A stretch of 64,000 bases of DNA from Teratosphaeria epicoccoides (Eukaryota > Ascomycota > Dothideomycetes > Mycosphaerellales > Teratosphaeriaceae): contig JADDMT010000046.1 in assembly GCA_021401465.1 (NCBI GenBank), positions 124,001-188,000 of the forward strand. Reading direction: 5' to 3'. Below the pieces are notes generated by a model. It was not told the origin of the DNA. It searched no databases and was given only the letters and a program-made list of their open reading frames with translations. Position numbers and translations under genes: made by a program. Below, piece by piece: positions 20,046 to 30,547 of the stretch; position 1 is the first letter of the stretch, and the number at the start of each line of letters is the position of its first letter.

Positions 20046-20432
20046 TCTGGGATGATATAATGGCCTATCGCGAGATCAATGCTCGGAAAGCCATAGCATA
20101 AGAAGCTAGCGACGCGACCATCAGGAGCTGACTACGAGCTGGCACCGGCAATTACCCTGTACCAGTCACAAGCTAGCCTCGTGGTAAGCCGTCGAGACCT
20201 CGGGCGGTCATCGGTAATCGCGCAACTGATGAGTATGAGAATTCTCAACCACAATCCATGTGCTTTTGTCACTCAGAACAAACCCGCAGTAGCTTCTGGA
20301 AAAATGTAAGACAATACCCGAACCAACCCCAACCAGGTCTCATGTCCCTTTCTCAAGGGTGGCTCAAAGTACGATACTGTTAGTGCTGGACATGTTCACC
20401 AGCATACTTGTAGATTCACCTGTTAAGACAAA
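20046..20432. other. intergenic, no convincing feature
   Basis: Between two divergently oriented relics. No gene or repeat recognised. Confidence 0.45.
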
Positions 20433-21756
20433 ATGTCAATTGCGCGTGCGGACAAGGTTTTTGAGGAAGCATCAAGCCTCCCAGGAGTCAATGTGACTAA
20501 GTCTCACACCGACTATTTCTTGGATGACGCCAAAGCCATGCGTCGAATGGGCAAGGAGCAGCAACTCGCACGCTCACTCATGTCTATCACTTCGTTCGGT
20601 GCGCCGACCACTGTCGTATGGGGGTTACGTGAGCAAAGCGGAAGGCGAAGTTCCCCTCGGTGGTTGCATCAGTCGATTTGAGAGATCAATATTTGATTCA
20701 GTCGACTGCTTGATACATGTCTCGTGGCTCCATCAGTCAGCGGCTGGGACTCTGGACTTTCTGTGCTGGTCGGGCAGCTCACGGGTTTAGGGATACAAGT
20801 GGGACTAGAGACTGCATTTCTGGCCTCTACCGACAATGCGATCGAGGGCCAGGCTGACGAGGACTCCAGGGCACCTATATGGCGGGGCAAGTCAAAGACT
20901 CTTGCATTGTCGTGCCCTGGTCAATCATCAATGTCTACGTCTGCAATTTTGCGCTCATTCTGCCCGCTGCCATCACCATCCGCTATCATCTTGACGACGT
21001 CGAGACAGCTGTGGACGACTCGACAGGTTAGCCTGCGATCTTTGTCCTGCGAGCAACTATGAGTACAAAGTGGCACCTTGTCATGTTGTCAGTCATTTTC
21101 TTCATCAACCTACGAGCAAGCACTGAAGACCACTGCTTACATATCATTATCTCTGACTCTTGTCCAAAGCATAGCCGGCATCAATTACTTAGCAGCAGTC
21201 ACCAGAGACCTTCCCGCCTTCTCTCGCGACCAAGGCTTGCCGTGAGCACCGACAATAATTCATATGCCACTGAGCTAACCACCCACACAGCTTTTCAAAA
21301 TGGCTGTCAACTGTCCAACCCAAACGCCAAATCCCGTCAACGCCTGCCTCACCAGCTGCATCACGACCACCGTCCTCTGCCTCGCCAACCTCGCCAGCAG
21401 CGTGACCCGCAACAGCCTGACCTCCCTCGTGGCCATCGCCCTCCTCCAATGCTACTGCTTCTCCATCGGCTGCTGTCTCTGGCGCCGCATATACCATCCG
21501 GGATCCCTCCCCGTAGCTCGCTTCTCATTGGGTAGGTGGGGTCAATGCCATGGCCGTGGTGTTGAGCGCTTGGTTCTTCTTTTGGGCTACGTGGCCCACG
21601 TTTCAGCCGATGACTGCAGGGAACCTCGACTGGTCGCCTGTGATTTTTTTGGCGTTGGGGGTGTTTGCACTTATTTACTTTTATGCTCATGGCAGGTTCA
21701 GGTATAAGGGTCCTGTGGCGTATGTGGAGGGTAGAGCGTTTCGAGATCGCAGGTGA
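20433..21756 (+). pseudogene. APC-family amino acid/GABA/choline permease, multiply disrupted
   Basis: It starts at a real ATG and has the typical N-terminal DAKAMRRMGKEQQLAR before the frame breaks near 20640. The middle of the transporter is largely missing. From about 20880 the family pattern resumes: VVPWSIINVYV, then LDDVETAVDDSTG followed by an in-frame TAG at 21029-21031, then PAIFVLRATM. Near 21200 there is LPAFSRDQGLP, an intron with consensus ends at 21242-21290, and FSKWLSTV. A frameshift occurs near 21335, then NSLTSLVAIALLQCY, CCLWRRI and SLGRWG. Another frameshift near 21540 precedes the last TM block and the GRFRYKGPV tail. At least one deletion, one nonsense codon and two frameshifts make function very unlikely. 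Confidence 0.82.
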
Positions 21757-22000
21757 GATCAAGCATGATGTCGATGTAGCAGTCCCGAGGTCGTCATGAA
21801 TGCGGGCCAGGACGGTTCTGGATGGTCTGGACGACTACCAGACCTGCTTGCATGATCGCAAAGTCGCCTGCAGGAAGGCTGGATGTGCTTGGTAGACACA
21901 TGCTGTTGTTGGCCTCAGCATCACTCAATCCATGCTAGATCTCGAGGAATTGGTTTGGCCTTAGCATTTCCTCTATACGGTCAGGTGAACCGCCTTGACG

Positions 22001-22020
22001 TCGCCGACGGTCGCCGACGG
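22001..22020. repeat. 10-bp direct tandem duplication
   Basis: TCGCCGACGG occurs twice in tandem in an otherwise unannotated stretch downstream of the permease relic. Confidence 0.8.
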
Positions 22021-22144
22021 ACGGTAATCCGGAGAGTGATACGTCGAGAGCTGAAGTCAGCATCAAGCATATGACTCAAAAAATGCTTTGCGCTCCGATG
22101 TCATGCCAATGCGCAGATCGACATTGATCAATGACGAGAGTTTC

Positions 22145-22222
22145 ATGGCATTGGCTGATGATTTGATTCGCTTTGATAAGATGATGGCATTGGCTGATGA
22201 TTTGATTCGCTTTGATAAGATG
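22145..22222. repeat. 39-bp perfect tandem duplication
   Basis: Two identical 39-bp units lie back to back, each starting ATGGCATTGG and ending GATAAGATG. The unit length is a multiple of three and the repeat stays open on the minus strand, giving a repeated SYQSESNHQPMP, but no gene is supported there. It is probably a recent slippage or unequal-exchange product in neutral DNA. Confidence 0.9.
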
Positions 22223-22483
22223 GTAAGAGCATAAAGGTACATGCAAGCTGGAGCTCACGCTGGCTGTAGCTGAATGGACGCATGTGGCAGCGCAGTATGT
22301 CCAGATGATTCAGCCGCCGCATGCATCGAGCAGCGAGCATTGAAGCATATGTTGACTGGCGTTTAAGATCGTATTTCGCATTCGTAGGAGCACTCTATCA
22401 TCGCATATGCGATGCAATCCCTTCTGACTCAGTATGTCGAGTGCTACTGTCAGTACATTCAGTGAAAAAGGGGTGATCCACAT
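22223..22483. other. intergenic, nothing recognised
   Basis: Mixed-composition sequence between the 39-bp repeat and the AT-rich block. Confidence 0.4.
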
Positions 22484-22730
22484 TATTTAAACAGCGCTCG
22501 TAGCGCGCTAGTCACAAGTTTAGGGTACTCTAGACATGTTATACTAGAGAGATAGCTTCTGCGGATACTAGGGTCTAATAGCCTTGCCCTTTATAATAAT
22601 AGATAGGGCCTATATATTAGAGAATGTTTAGCTCTAACACTCTCTAGTAATATTAACTACTTGCAAATTAGTATACTTTAACTACTATAGTGTACTTTAT
22701 TATGTTCTTAAAATACTGTCAGAAAAGCAT
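22484..22730. repeat. AT-rich, TA-dinucleotide-rich block (possible RIP-mutated repeat remnant)
   Basis: About 250 bp are clearly AT-rich against a GC-balanced background, with many TA, CTA and TAG words and few CA/TG-rich words. This is the look of repeat-induced point mutation in ascomycetes. No coding frame, terminal repeat or target-site duplication could be identified, so assignment to a transposon is inference. It sits at the edge of the pseudogene-rich zone. Confidence 0.5.
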
Positions 22731-23235
22731 ACATGGCAATGATTGGGGACAGTAATTTGCTGTTAATGCCTGCATTAGTCACTGTGAAATCACTGCGGTT
22801 GCCTTTAGACGTGGAACTCCATGACTCATGTTCGAGCGGGTCGTCCCGCAACCACTCAAATGCTGGATCGACCGCATGTAGCATGACCGTCTCCTTCGCA
22901 CAAATCACTTTCGCCATATCCACCGTGTACCTTCTCCCACCTCCCTCCGACTGCGCGAAACGCAGCTTGAGGTACCGAAATACGACCGCTTGAGAGGCGC
23001 TTCATTCACGCGACAGAGCGGCCAAGCAAGACGACGAGCGCAGGCGCTTCCGGCCTGACGACACCTCAACCTCGAACACAGTAACACTGGCGGAAGACTT
23101 CTGACGATAGGTATAGAAATCTTCATTCAGAGCGCGCCTTTCTGTTTCGGAAGTCGCACGTCTCGCCCCACCGCTCGTGTTGCGCCTCAGGTACCGAGCG
23201 CGCCACGAGCTGGGAAGTGCTCGTGCCTTCCGAAG
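22731..23235. other. intergenic, presumed promoter of the gene at 23236
   Basis: No coding signal is convincing. The region immediately upstream of 23236 would hold the promoter and leader. Confidence 0.4.
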
Positions 23236-26200
23236 ATGAAAGCCGCTGAATCTCAACCAGAACCATTTGAAGCACTACAAACTAATCGCGTTGCGCCGGT
23301 GACAGTTGCGCATACTGTTATGGCAGAGCAGGTCAGCCACAATGTGGTAAACCAGTCCGAGTCGGCGAGCGCTGTGGCGCCCGCTGACGTTATTGCGAAC
23401 CAATCGACCAACATATCCGCCGGCGACGGCAATACTCCTGTAATCGAATCATCCAAGGTACCGACCGAGACGGACATCGAGACACGGAACGCGAAGAGTA
23501 GCTTGGAAGGAGCGGCAGAGCCAAGTGCTGGTGATGCCGCGGTGTCCAAGCCGCTTGATGAGCACGCGAGGCTCTCGAATGGTACCAGTCACGATGTGGT
23601 CGACAGCGATGGCTCAGTAGGAGTCAGCTCGGATGCTGAAGGGAAGAAGGATGCGCAGCATATCAGGAAAGACTCCGTGAAGAAGCCTACGACGTTCAGT
23701 AAGGTTTCGGTCACCAAAAACTTCATGGCAAAGACTGCATCACCAGCTCCAGCAGCTGCGAAGCTTGGCGACAAGCCGAGCTCGCTGAATGTTACCATCC
23801 AAACTGCCAACGCAGTGAGACCCCGGCTTGTTGCCAAGACTGGGGCGCTGCAGAGCATACAGAAGGCTCGAAGTGGCAGTGAAAGTGCAAGTGGACCAGA
23901 TGCTAGCAAAGTCTGGAACAAGAACCGACCAGCTCCTCCGCAGCCTCCGAAACAATTCACCGACGAGGAGTTGAAGCAACAATATGGCATTCATCTTGCT
24001 ACACGTCTACAGTCAGATGAGAATGGCAAAGAGGGCAAATGGGCCGACATTGATGATGACGAGGAGGATTGGGCACCGGAGACAGTTGTGTGGATGGACG
24101 GCACCAAATCAAGTCTTGCACCTGCCGATGCTGCACCACCTCCAGAACAGAAGCCAAGGCAGCCTGAGAAGCCTGCTGAGGCAGTCAGACCAACCTTAGC
24201 TCTTAAGAAGGCACCGGAGACCACTGGTCCTCCGCGAACCATCCTGAAGCCTGGCATTGCGGCCCAGCAGGCCAGACAGCAAATTAGGTCCGCAGCCGGC
24301 ACGCCGCCTGGAGAGAAGCCATCTTTGAAGGCCAAAAGTCCAGCGCCTGCACCTACCAAGTCGCCTTGGGCGGCGTTGCCTCCTGTGGCGGCGGTTTCTC
24401 CCATCAATCCTCCGGTACAGCAGCCGCCCCCACCGCAGATGCACGCTCGTCTGCCAACTCAAGACGCGAGAGCGTACGAAGACGCTGCCCCGGCGCTGCC
24501 GGCCCGGGAGATTGCGGCAGATACATTCGATCGCTCCTGGACCGAGGGCGAAGGCACACCACGCGAGCTATTCAATTCTGCGAGCGGTCGCTACGAACCA
24601 GCTCCAGAAGGTCGCCGCAGCTCTGCGAAGATCGACACATACGGCCGCAAGCCATCGGTCCTCCAGAGGTCTCAGGGCGCTGCTGAGCCATCAGCGGCAT
24701 TTCAGGCACGATCAAACAGTCAACTCGATGGCTCATACGGCAAGAGACGGGGATCGAGCGTCAGTCAAGGCAGCTTACCTCCGCCCAGGCGCATGTCGAC
24801 AATCTCGAGGCCGGATCTCGCACCAGTCGACGATGGTGCTCGCTTACAGCACGGTGGCAATCAGGGTTCGCGCTACGACTTACACGCTCGGCCATCGTTT
24901 GCGCAACAATCTGCGTGGGATCAGCAAATGCCTCCCAAGCCGCAGTCAAGCACTTCGGTGGCAAGTCCGGAGTCTGGCGAAGACCTCGTCAAGAAACAGG
25001 AACGTGTCATGAAGGAGAAGCGTGAGGAGGCCAAGCGGCGACGTCAAGAGGAAGAGGAGCGCCTAGAGAAGGAAAAGCAGGAACGTCTGAAGGCTCGTCT
25101 GGCTGCCCTTGAGGGCGCTGGTAAGTCTCGTAAGGAGCGGGAGGCCGAAGCTGCAGCAACCCAGTCTCAGACTCAGACACCTGTTGTGGAACCGGAAACT
25201 CTAGCCAAAGAGAGGCCTGGTTTGCCGGCTCAGCCTGCCGAAGCGTCTGCAACTGTCGGTCCAGCTCTTGAGGCTCAATCGCTGCCTCCTGCGCCTGAGA
25301 AGCTTCCCTCGCCACTGCCGCCAAAGCCGCCGCAGGTCGCCAATCTTCCTGGGCTTGGCGAACGGCCGTCGTCGCTGGATGAACAGGTTCAGCGTCATGG
25401 GCGTGACCACGCCGGCCATCTGTCACCGAAAGCAGCGCATCGCGGTGCTTTTGCTCAGCAGTCTCAGAAGGCTGCTCAGTCAACATACTCGTCACCCGGG
25501 GATCGAAAACAGCAGCTTTACCGGTCTCCGCTTACCAACACCGACGCATTCCAGGGCTGGGCATCCTCAGGCGCCAACAGCAATCCTTGGAGCATGCCGG
25601 GCCTTGGCAACGGTATCTTCGAGAAGGGCAATGGCTTTGGTCCAATGCCCATGGGTCACCCGGCGTCTCTGCCTGCGCCACCAGGTGTGGGAAGACCGTC
25701 GTCCACCCGGATCTCACCGCAAGGATTCGGAAAAGGCTCCGCATTGCCAAACCTGCAAGAGCAGCAAAATGCTGAGCAACAAGGCTCTTTTGCTCCTCCT
25801 GGCATCGACATGCGGGTCGAGTCTCAATGGGCAGGCCAACGACCCAATGGCGTTTCGCCGGCGCCAGGCTTTGGGAGGCCTAGTCACCCGCCTGGCCCGA
25901 TCGCCCCACCATCCCGTGCTCAGCAGCAGCAGCCTCCTGTACAACGACCTGATCCACTATCGAGCTGGAACAATGCAGCAGCGCGACTGCCGCAACAGTA
26001 TGAAGCTGCTAGTGCCGGAGCCGAGCAAAACGCTCAGACAGATGTCAGCGCGCCATGCGACGAGCACACCATCAAGGACACGTTCCGGCAGACTGCCCCA
26101 GTTCAGAAGCTTGGTGCGCCTCGCCGGTACGAAAAGACAGAATATCACGTTCATGACCCAGAAGGGTCGAGGATGGTCGCTGCGCACAGCCCAGCTCCAC

Positions 26201-27345
26201 CAAGTACCCAGACTCAACCGATAGGTCCAGTTCCGACGGTGTCTCCATCGCACGCGCCTGGCTGGGAGCAGCGTGGACCCGAGAACACTGTGCGCATCCC
26301 AGACGGATCTCTCAACCCAGCGCATGGTGGCCTACCAAGCAAGCAGCCACCCATCGCCCCGCCTCATAAGCGCCACGATGCCCGAGCAATGGCGTACCAA
26401 AACAATGTCCGCTTCAGGACAGAACCTCTGCCAGGTGTCCCATCAATCGCCGCCAGTCAAGTGACCCCACCACCACCAGAGACCGAGAGCCACCCCGTCT
26501 TCGACATTGTCAATGCTCGCCCAAATGTCAAACTGCCGCCTCCGCTTCCGCGCGTGAAGCTCCCTCCAGGACCGCCCTCGATCTCAGCACAGCCACACAT
26601 GCAAGGCGTGCAACCGCCGGTCGTGATGCCACAGCGTCCGTTCCAGGTCTGGGGTCCGACTACGAGACCCATTGCCCAGACTGAGGACTGGCAAGCACGT
26701 TTCAACGGTCTCTTCGGTCGCACGCAAGTGCATACGGAGATCCCACCCTCTCCTCCGAGGACACCGCCGAAGGACGCTTCGACTCCAGCGCTTGCCGTTG
26801 CAGTATCTAGCAGGAATGTAGATGATGAGGCTCCAGCGACTGGTGCTACTGTATCTCTGCCCAGATCGTTCGTCAAAACGGAAAAGTCACCTCTGGGCTT
26901 CACCGAGAGCAATAGCAGCGCAGTCACGTCCAAGCCGGCGATTGATGGCATCTTCGCTGCGGAGCTCAGCTTTGGCTCGCTGCCCAAGGTTCGTGTTCCC
27001 AGGAACGTGATGTACGACGTCGAAGTCTATCCAGGGCACGAAGGTCAGCAGAACCTTCTCGGAATGTGGCCAAATGCTCGAAAGGCAGAGAGCATCATCC
27101 CGCAGACTTGTATTGTGATGGAAAAGTCTACTCTTTTCTACTTCTTCCACAAGAATCCGCAAGGCATCTACGTCAAGTTCCCAGGCCTTCGTAATAAAAT
27201 CATCTATCACAACCGTCAAGGCGCCAAGGGCCCTCGAGGCGGTGACAGGAAGACGTCTGGGAAGTTCAACAAGGAGCATAGTAAGGGAGAGAAGCAGCCC
27301 TTGGGGCACGCGAAGGGTAGACCTGTGGCTGCAGCGTCAAGCTGA
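23236..27345 (+). CDS. large proline/glutamine-rich, mostly disordered protein of unknown function
   Basis: Single-exon frame of 1369 residues from an ATG, with later in-frame ATGs available. Most of it is low-complexity (Pro, Gln, Ser, Ala). Three features stand out. There is a conserved-looking block near residues 235-290 with FTDEELKQQYGIHLATRLQS and KWADIDDDEEDWAPETVVW. There is a strongly charged coiled-coil near 585-640 (KEKREEAKRRRQEEEERLEK-like). There is a folded-looking C-terminal region near 1240-1330 with MYDVEVYPGHEGQQNLLG and KSTLFYFFHKNPQGIYVKFP, then a basic Gly/Lys tail. No enzyme motif or membrane segment is present. The WADIDDDE block recalls proteins of fungal mRNA or translation scaffolds, but I cannot name it. 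Confidence 0.85.
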   Translation: MKAAESQPEPFEALQTNRVAPVTVAHTVMAEQVSHNVVNQSESASAVAPADVIANQSTNISAGDGNTPVIESSKVPTETDIETRNAKSSLEGAAEPSAGDAAVSKPLDEHARLSNGTSHDVVDSDGSVGVSSDAEGKKDAQHIRKDSVKKPTTFSKVSVTKNFMAKTASPAPAAAKLGDKPSSLNVTIQTANAVRPRLVAKTGALQSIQKARSGSESASGPDASKVWNKNRPAPPQPPKQFTDEELKQQYGIHLATRLQSDENGKEGKWADIDDDEEDWAPETVVWMDGTKSSLAPADAAPPPEQKPRQPEKPAEAVRPTLALKKAPETTGPPRTILKPGIAAQQARQQIRSAAGTPPGEKPSLKAKSPAPAPTKSPWAALPPVAAVSPINPPVQQPPPPQMHARLPTQDARAYEDAAPALPAREIAADTFDRSWTEGEGTPRELFNSASGRYEPAPEGRRSSAKIDTYGRKPSVLQRSQGAAEPSAAFQARSNSQLDGSYGKRRGSSVSQGSLPPPRRMSTISRPDLAPVDDGARLQHGGNQGSRYDLHARPSFAQQSAWDQQMPPKPQSSTSVASPESGEDLVKKQERVMKEKREEAKRRRQEEEERLEKEKQERLKARLAALEGAGKSRKEREAEAAATQSQTQTPVVEPETLAKERPGLPAQPAEASATVGPALEAQSLPPAPEKLPSPLPPKPPQVANLPGLGERPSSLDEQVQRHGRDHAGHLSPKAAHRGAFAQQSQKAAQSTYSSPGDRKQQLYRSPLTNTDAFQGWASSGANSNPWSMPGLGNGIFEKGNGFGPMPMGHPASLPAPPGVGRPSSTRISPQGFGKGSALPNLQEQQNAEQQGSFAPPGIDMRVESQWAGQRPNGVSPAPGFGRPSHPPGPIAPPSRAQQQQPPVQRPDPLSSWNNAAARLPQQYEAASAGAEQNAQTDVSAPCDEHTIKDTFRQTAPVQKLGAPRRYEKTEYHVHDPEGSRMVAAHSPAPPSTQTQPIGPVPTVSPSHAPGWEQRGPENTVRIPDGSLNPAHGGLPSKQPPIAPPHKRHDARAMAYQNNVRFRTEPLPGVPSIAASQVTPPPPETESHPVFDIVNARPNVKLPPPLPRVKLPPGPPSISAQPHMQGVQPPVVMPQRPFQVWGPTTRPIAQTEDWQARFNGLFGRTQVHTEIPPSPPRTPPKDASTPALAVAVSSRNVDDEAPATGATVSLPRSFVKTEKSPLGFTESNSSAVTSKPAIDGIFAAELSFGSLPKVRVPRNVMYDVEVYPGHEGQQNLLGMWPNARKAESIIPQTCIVMEKSTLFYFFHKNPQGIYVKFPGLRNKIIYHNRQGAKGPRGGDRKTSGKFNKEHSKGEKQPLGHAKGRPVAAASS

Positions 27346-30010
27346 GGACGCACGGCTTCAGTGGCGGACGGGCTCGCCTTTGGTACGTTGTATGTTTAGG
27401 TCGCGTGTGAGAGAGGTATCGTGGGGCGTGCGTATGCGCGAGCAGTAAATCATTGAGACAACATCAGCATTATGTTGAGTCATTGAGCATTCCTCCGTGT
27501 ACTAATAGCACTTGCTCGACTTCAGAGTGTCTGTTGCTTTCGAGGCAGGAGGGATGTCGAGCTTAATCGCCTTACCATCAATTCAGTCGTCAGGATGGAC
27601 CCGATGGCCGAGTGAGCTGTAAATTCATGCCATTGCTCTGGCTGTTGCGAGGGTTGCATTCATATGTCGCACACTCGATGGGGCGTAAGGCCGAGTCAAT
27701 ACTTTGGGAATGGAATGACAGTATGAATATTCAGTTGACAGCGTCGAGGTTCATCTAACCTGTTTTCAACAGCCAGCGTCACTTCGATGAGCTTTCTCAT
27801 TGCCTGACCAATAAATCCCCTTGCTGTTAGAAGCCTTTACATAAGATCAAATCTCGCGGACATCAATCAGATTTAGTCACTGGCTCATGGTTACTACGTA
27901 CAATCGAGCTGTCAAAGACATTTTGCATGTAGCGAGGTCACTGCCGTCACCATCATGCCTCTGATAGATGATCTAACCCACGCAGACTAACCCTGATCAT
28001 TGGACAGAAGTCGATATATCGATATTCTGTTGGTCCGGTCATGTCAATCACGTATGAACCGCTGCTACTGACCATGAATGACCATTTACAATCGCTTGGT
28101 GGCTCATGAACGATGGTGACGGCGGTGGGCCCAAGCGCTTCCCAACGCCGAGCATCTCCACGCTGCTCTACAAGTATCTCCGCTCCCACCGCATCACAAG
28201 CACGCTCCGTTTGTCTGCCCGCAGGAAATCGCGCACCGCACTCCGAGTCATTTGACCCTGCTGTGACCCAGCCGTTGCGCGAGCCTGCACGCAATTGTGC
28301 ACTATAGTGAGCGTTGGTAACTAGCTACAACTGCAAGCGCTGCAGGCACACGCGCTAGGATTCTCCGGACCGCGTCCCAGGAGCCAGGTTCACGAGCGCT
28401 ATCTGAAGCGGACGGTTGATTGGAGGTGCCGGGGGTGGACCTGTGGGTGCCGTGGTCCGTGGTCGGTTGCCGGCGGTGCGCTGGTTTGACAGGCCGGGCG
28501 CATGCATGGGCGTTGTTCTGTTGCTTGAGACCGGTATGCGAGATCGGTGTCGTGGCTGTCGGGGAAGCAGGAGAGATGCGCGATTCATGTAAGGGGTCTG
28601 TCGTGTAGTATGGAAATTAGGGACGGCTGTTTTGCGATATGGGTCATGTCTTCTAGAAGACTGCCTTCTTCGGCATCTGTGGTATCTGGCGGAGTCGCAC
28701 TGTGCAGACAGCTTCCCTGCTGCCGGACAACGCACACGCGCAGCAGACGAAATCAGGCCAAACGGACATTCTGTACGCATGACGGCACCGGAGAATTGCA
28801 AATTGTCTGGTAAGTGCACAATGTGCAGGCGGCCTGCTTGCGTAGCTGAAAGCCTAACAGACGGACCTGTTGGAACGCACTAGAACTACATATCGAGATA
28901 GATCTGGCGCGAGGACATGGTCCAGGTGCTGGTCGAAAGACCTAATGGACGTTGTACATGTATCATTCGCAAATCGGCGGTCGCCACTGCGCCTTTCATT
29001 ACCGGGCCCATGCTTGATGGCTTGCAGAGGCGAATGCAGGTACAGCAGGATCGCAAGTTTCGCACACAGTACTTGCCCACCATTGTACACAGCACTGGTG
29101 GGTTCCGTCTTGTCAAACGCGCCTTCACACACGTCACGCCTGATCAGAACAGCCTAAAGCTGATCAGGGCGTCGAGTCGCCCGTTGTGGCGCTACATTTC
29201 CGTCGTTGGTTGACTTGGTCGGAGATGTTGGAAAGCGCGCTGACTTCGGCACCGGCAAGCTGGCTGTCGACTCAATCACGGAAGTGGACAGGTCACAAAA
29301 GAGGACTTGATGATGGCCCTGACCGTCATGGATGAGATTCAAGATTGAAGTGGAGGACGGGAGCGTTGCAGGACCACATCGTTGTCTCTGGGTGCGTGAG
29401 CAGGAACAATGGGTGGCCACGGCGTACATGTGCCATCTGCTCTCCTGTAGCCCCACGGCGCCCAGGTCGAAGCGTTTGTGGCGTGGGTCGACGCTGCGGG
29501 CCTTGTGTAATGACCATGTGTGGTTCGCAGCGATGTAGCTCCTGCGATAAAGCGAACAAAGACGGTTCGGCTTGCAGGTGCAAAACACACTCGAGCCCCC
29601 CTGCGTGTGACAAGGCCCTGGCGCCCGGTCTGCAGAGCACAACAAAAGGGCTGGACTGCCTCACCTCGACTGCTCTGTGCAGATATCAGCTGTCCCTGCC
29701 GTCTCCATTGCACTCGAGGACCTGCTTTCTGTTGATAGCGTTGTACCTTACTCTTACCTTATTCTTTGGCACGGCATCGCTATTGACGATTTCAGCTACC
29801 TAAGGGGCCCTTCGTCATCTCAGGTGCATCGTCGAGCTTGGAGCCATCCCACGTTGTCACCCAATCGACAGAAGAAGACGACTAGAAGGAATACAACGGC
29901 GACGAGTCTTCAGCGTCCATCAGATTGCGCATCACCCGAATTCATTACGCATCGCTGCATCCGCGGAATTTAAAGACGATCACTGTCGGGCTTGCCGTGC
30001 AGCATTGAAG
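27346..30010. other. long intergenic region (2.7 kb), no gene supported
   Basis: Overlapping frames on both strands lack domains. A minus-strand frame at 27953-28294 has spaced cysteines, but its ends are TTG and TGA and no splice partner was found. The 3' part leads into the 5' leader of the RRM gene. Confidence 0.5.
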
Positions 30011-30543
30011 GTGAGTGCCATCGCAGCAGCAGCGCCTTCCTCGAGTACAGACTCGGCAGAATTGGAATCTCCCGAACCTGCCCTTCTGTGTTCTCAAAAT
30101 TGTTTTCTTCCTGATTTTCCTTCCTCTTTTCCAACACTCAAGTACTCATCACAGCCTTCTTCATTCTCTTGTATTGGACGTTGACATACCAGCCCATAGA
30201 ATCCACAGCCCGTCACTCCTTTCGGCTGCTCATTGCATTCCCACCAGCTCACCGTCACCTTCACCGATCCACGACCAACCGGCACCGACCAGCACCTGCC
30301 CAGGGCAGCCCCTACACTGTCACATAGCCTCCCGCACTCATTCCATCAGGGATCAGCAGGTGAGTCAACTCCATACCCCATTCCTCCCCTCCCAGACAGC
30401 ATCAGCGACGGCAGCCTTCCATCCTCCACCTCTACCACCTCAGGCCATTCGGCACCGCCAACTCCAGGACGGCCAGATCTGATCCCACCTTGATCTCCTG
30501 CTTCTGAATCATCACACGAGCATGGGCTGACAACCTGGGACAG
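30011..30543 (+). promoter_or_regulatory. long pyrimidine-rich 5' leader with candidate leader intron(s) of the RRM gene
   Basis: A GTGAGT donor at 30011 follows TTGAAG, and a second GTGAGT donor lies at 30360. Both could pair with the GCTGACAA...GGGACAG acceptor ending at 30543, five bases before the start codon. A leader intron of 184 or 533 nt is therefore plausible. The stretch is CT-rich. There is no transcript evidence. Confidence 0.4.
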
Positions 30544-30547
30544 CGCA

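Noticed and set aside
25268..26224. 318-residue plus-strand frame within the 23236 gene
   Set aside because: Arg-rich out-of-frame shadow of the Pro/Gln-rich protein. It has no domain and no independent start context.
27953..28294. Minus-strand frame with spaced cysteines resembling a secreted effector
   Set aside because: It opens with TTG, has no signal peptide and no splice-consistent upstream exon. The resemblance is too weak.
28355..28819. 154-residue minus-strand frame, Pro/Arg/Thr-rich
   Set aside because: Composition and lack of domains suggest chance in GC-rich sequence.
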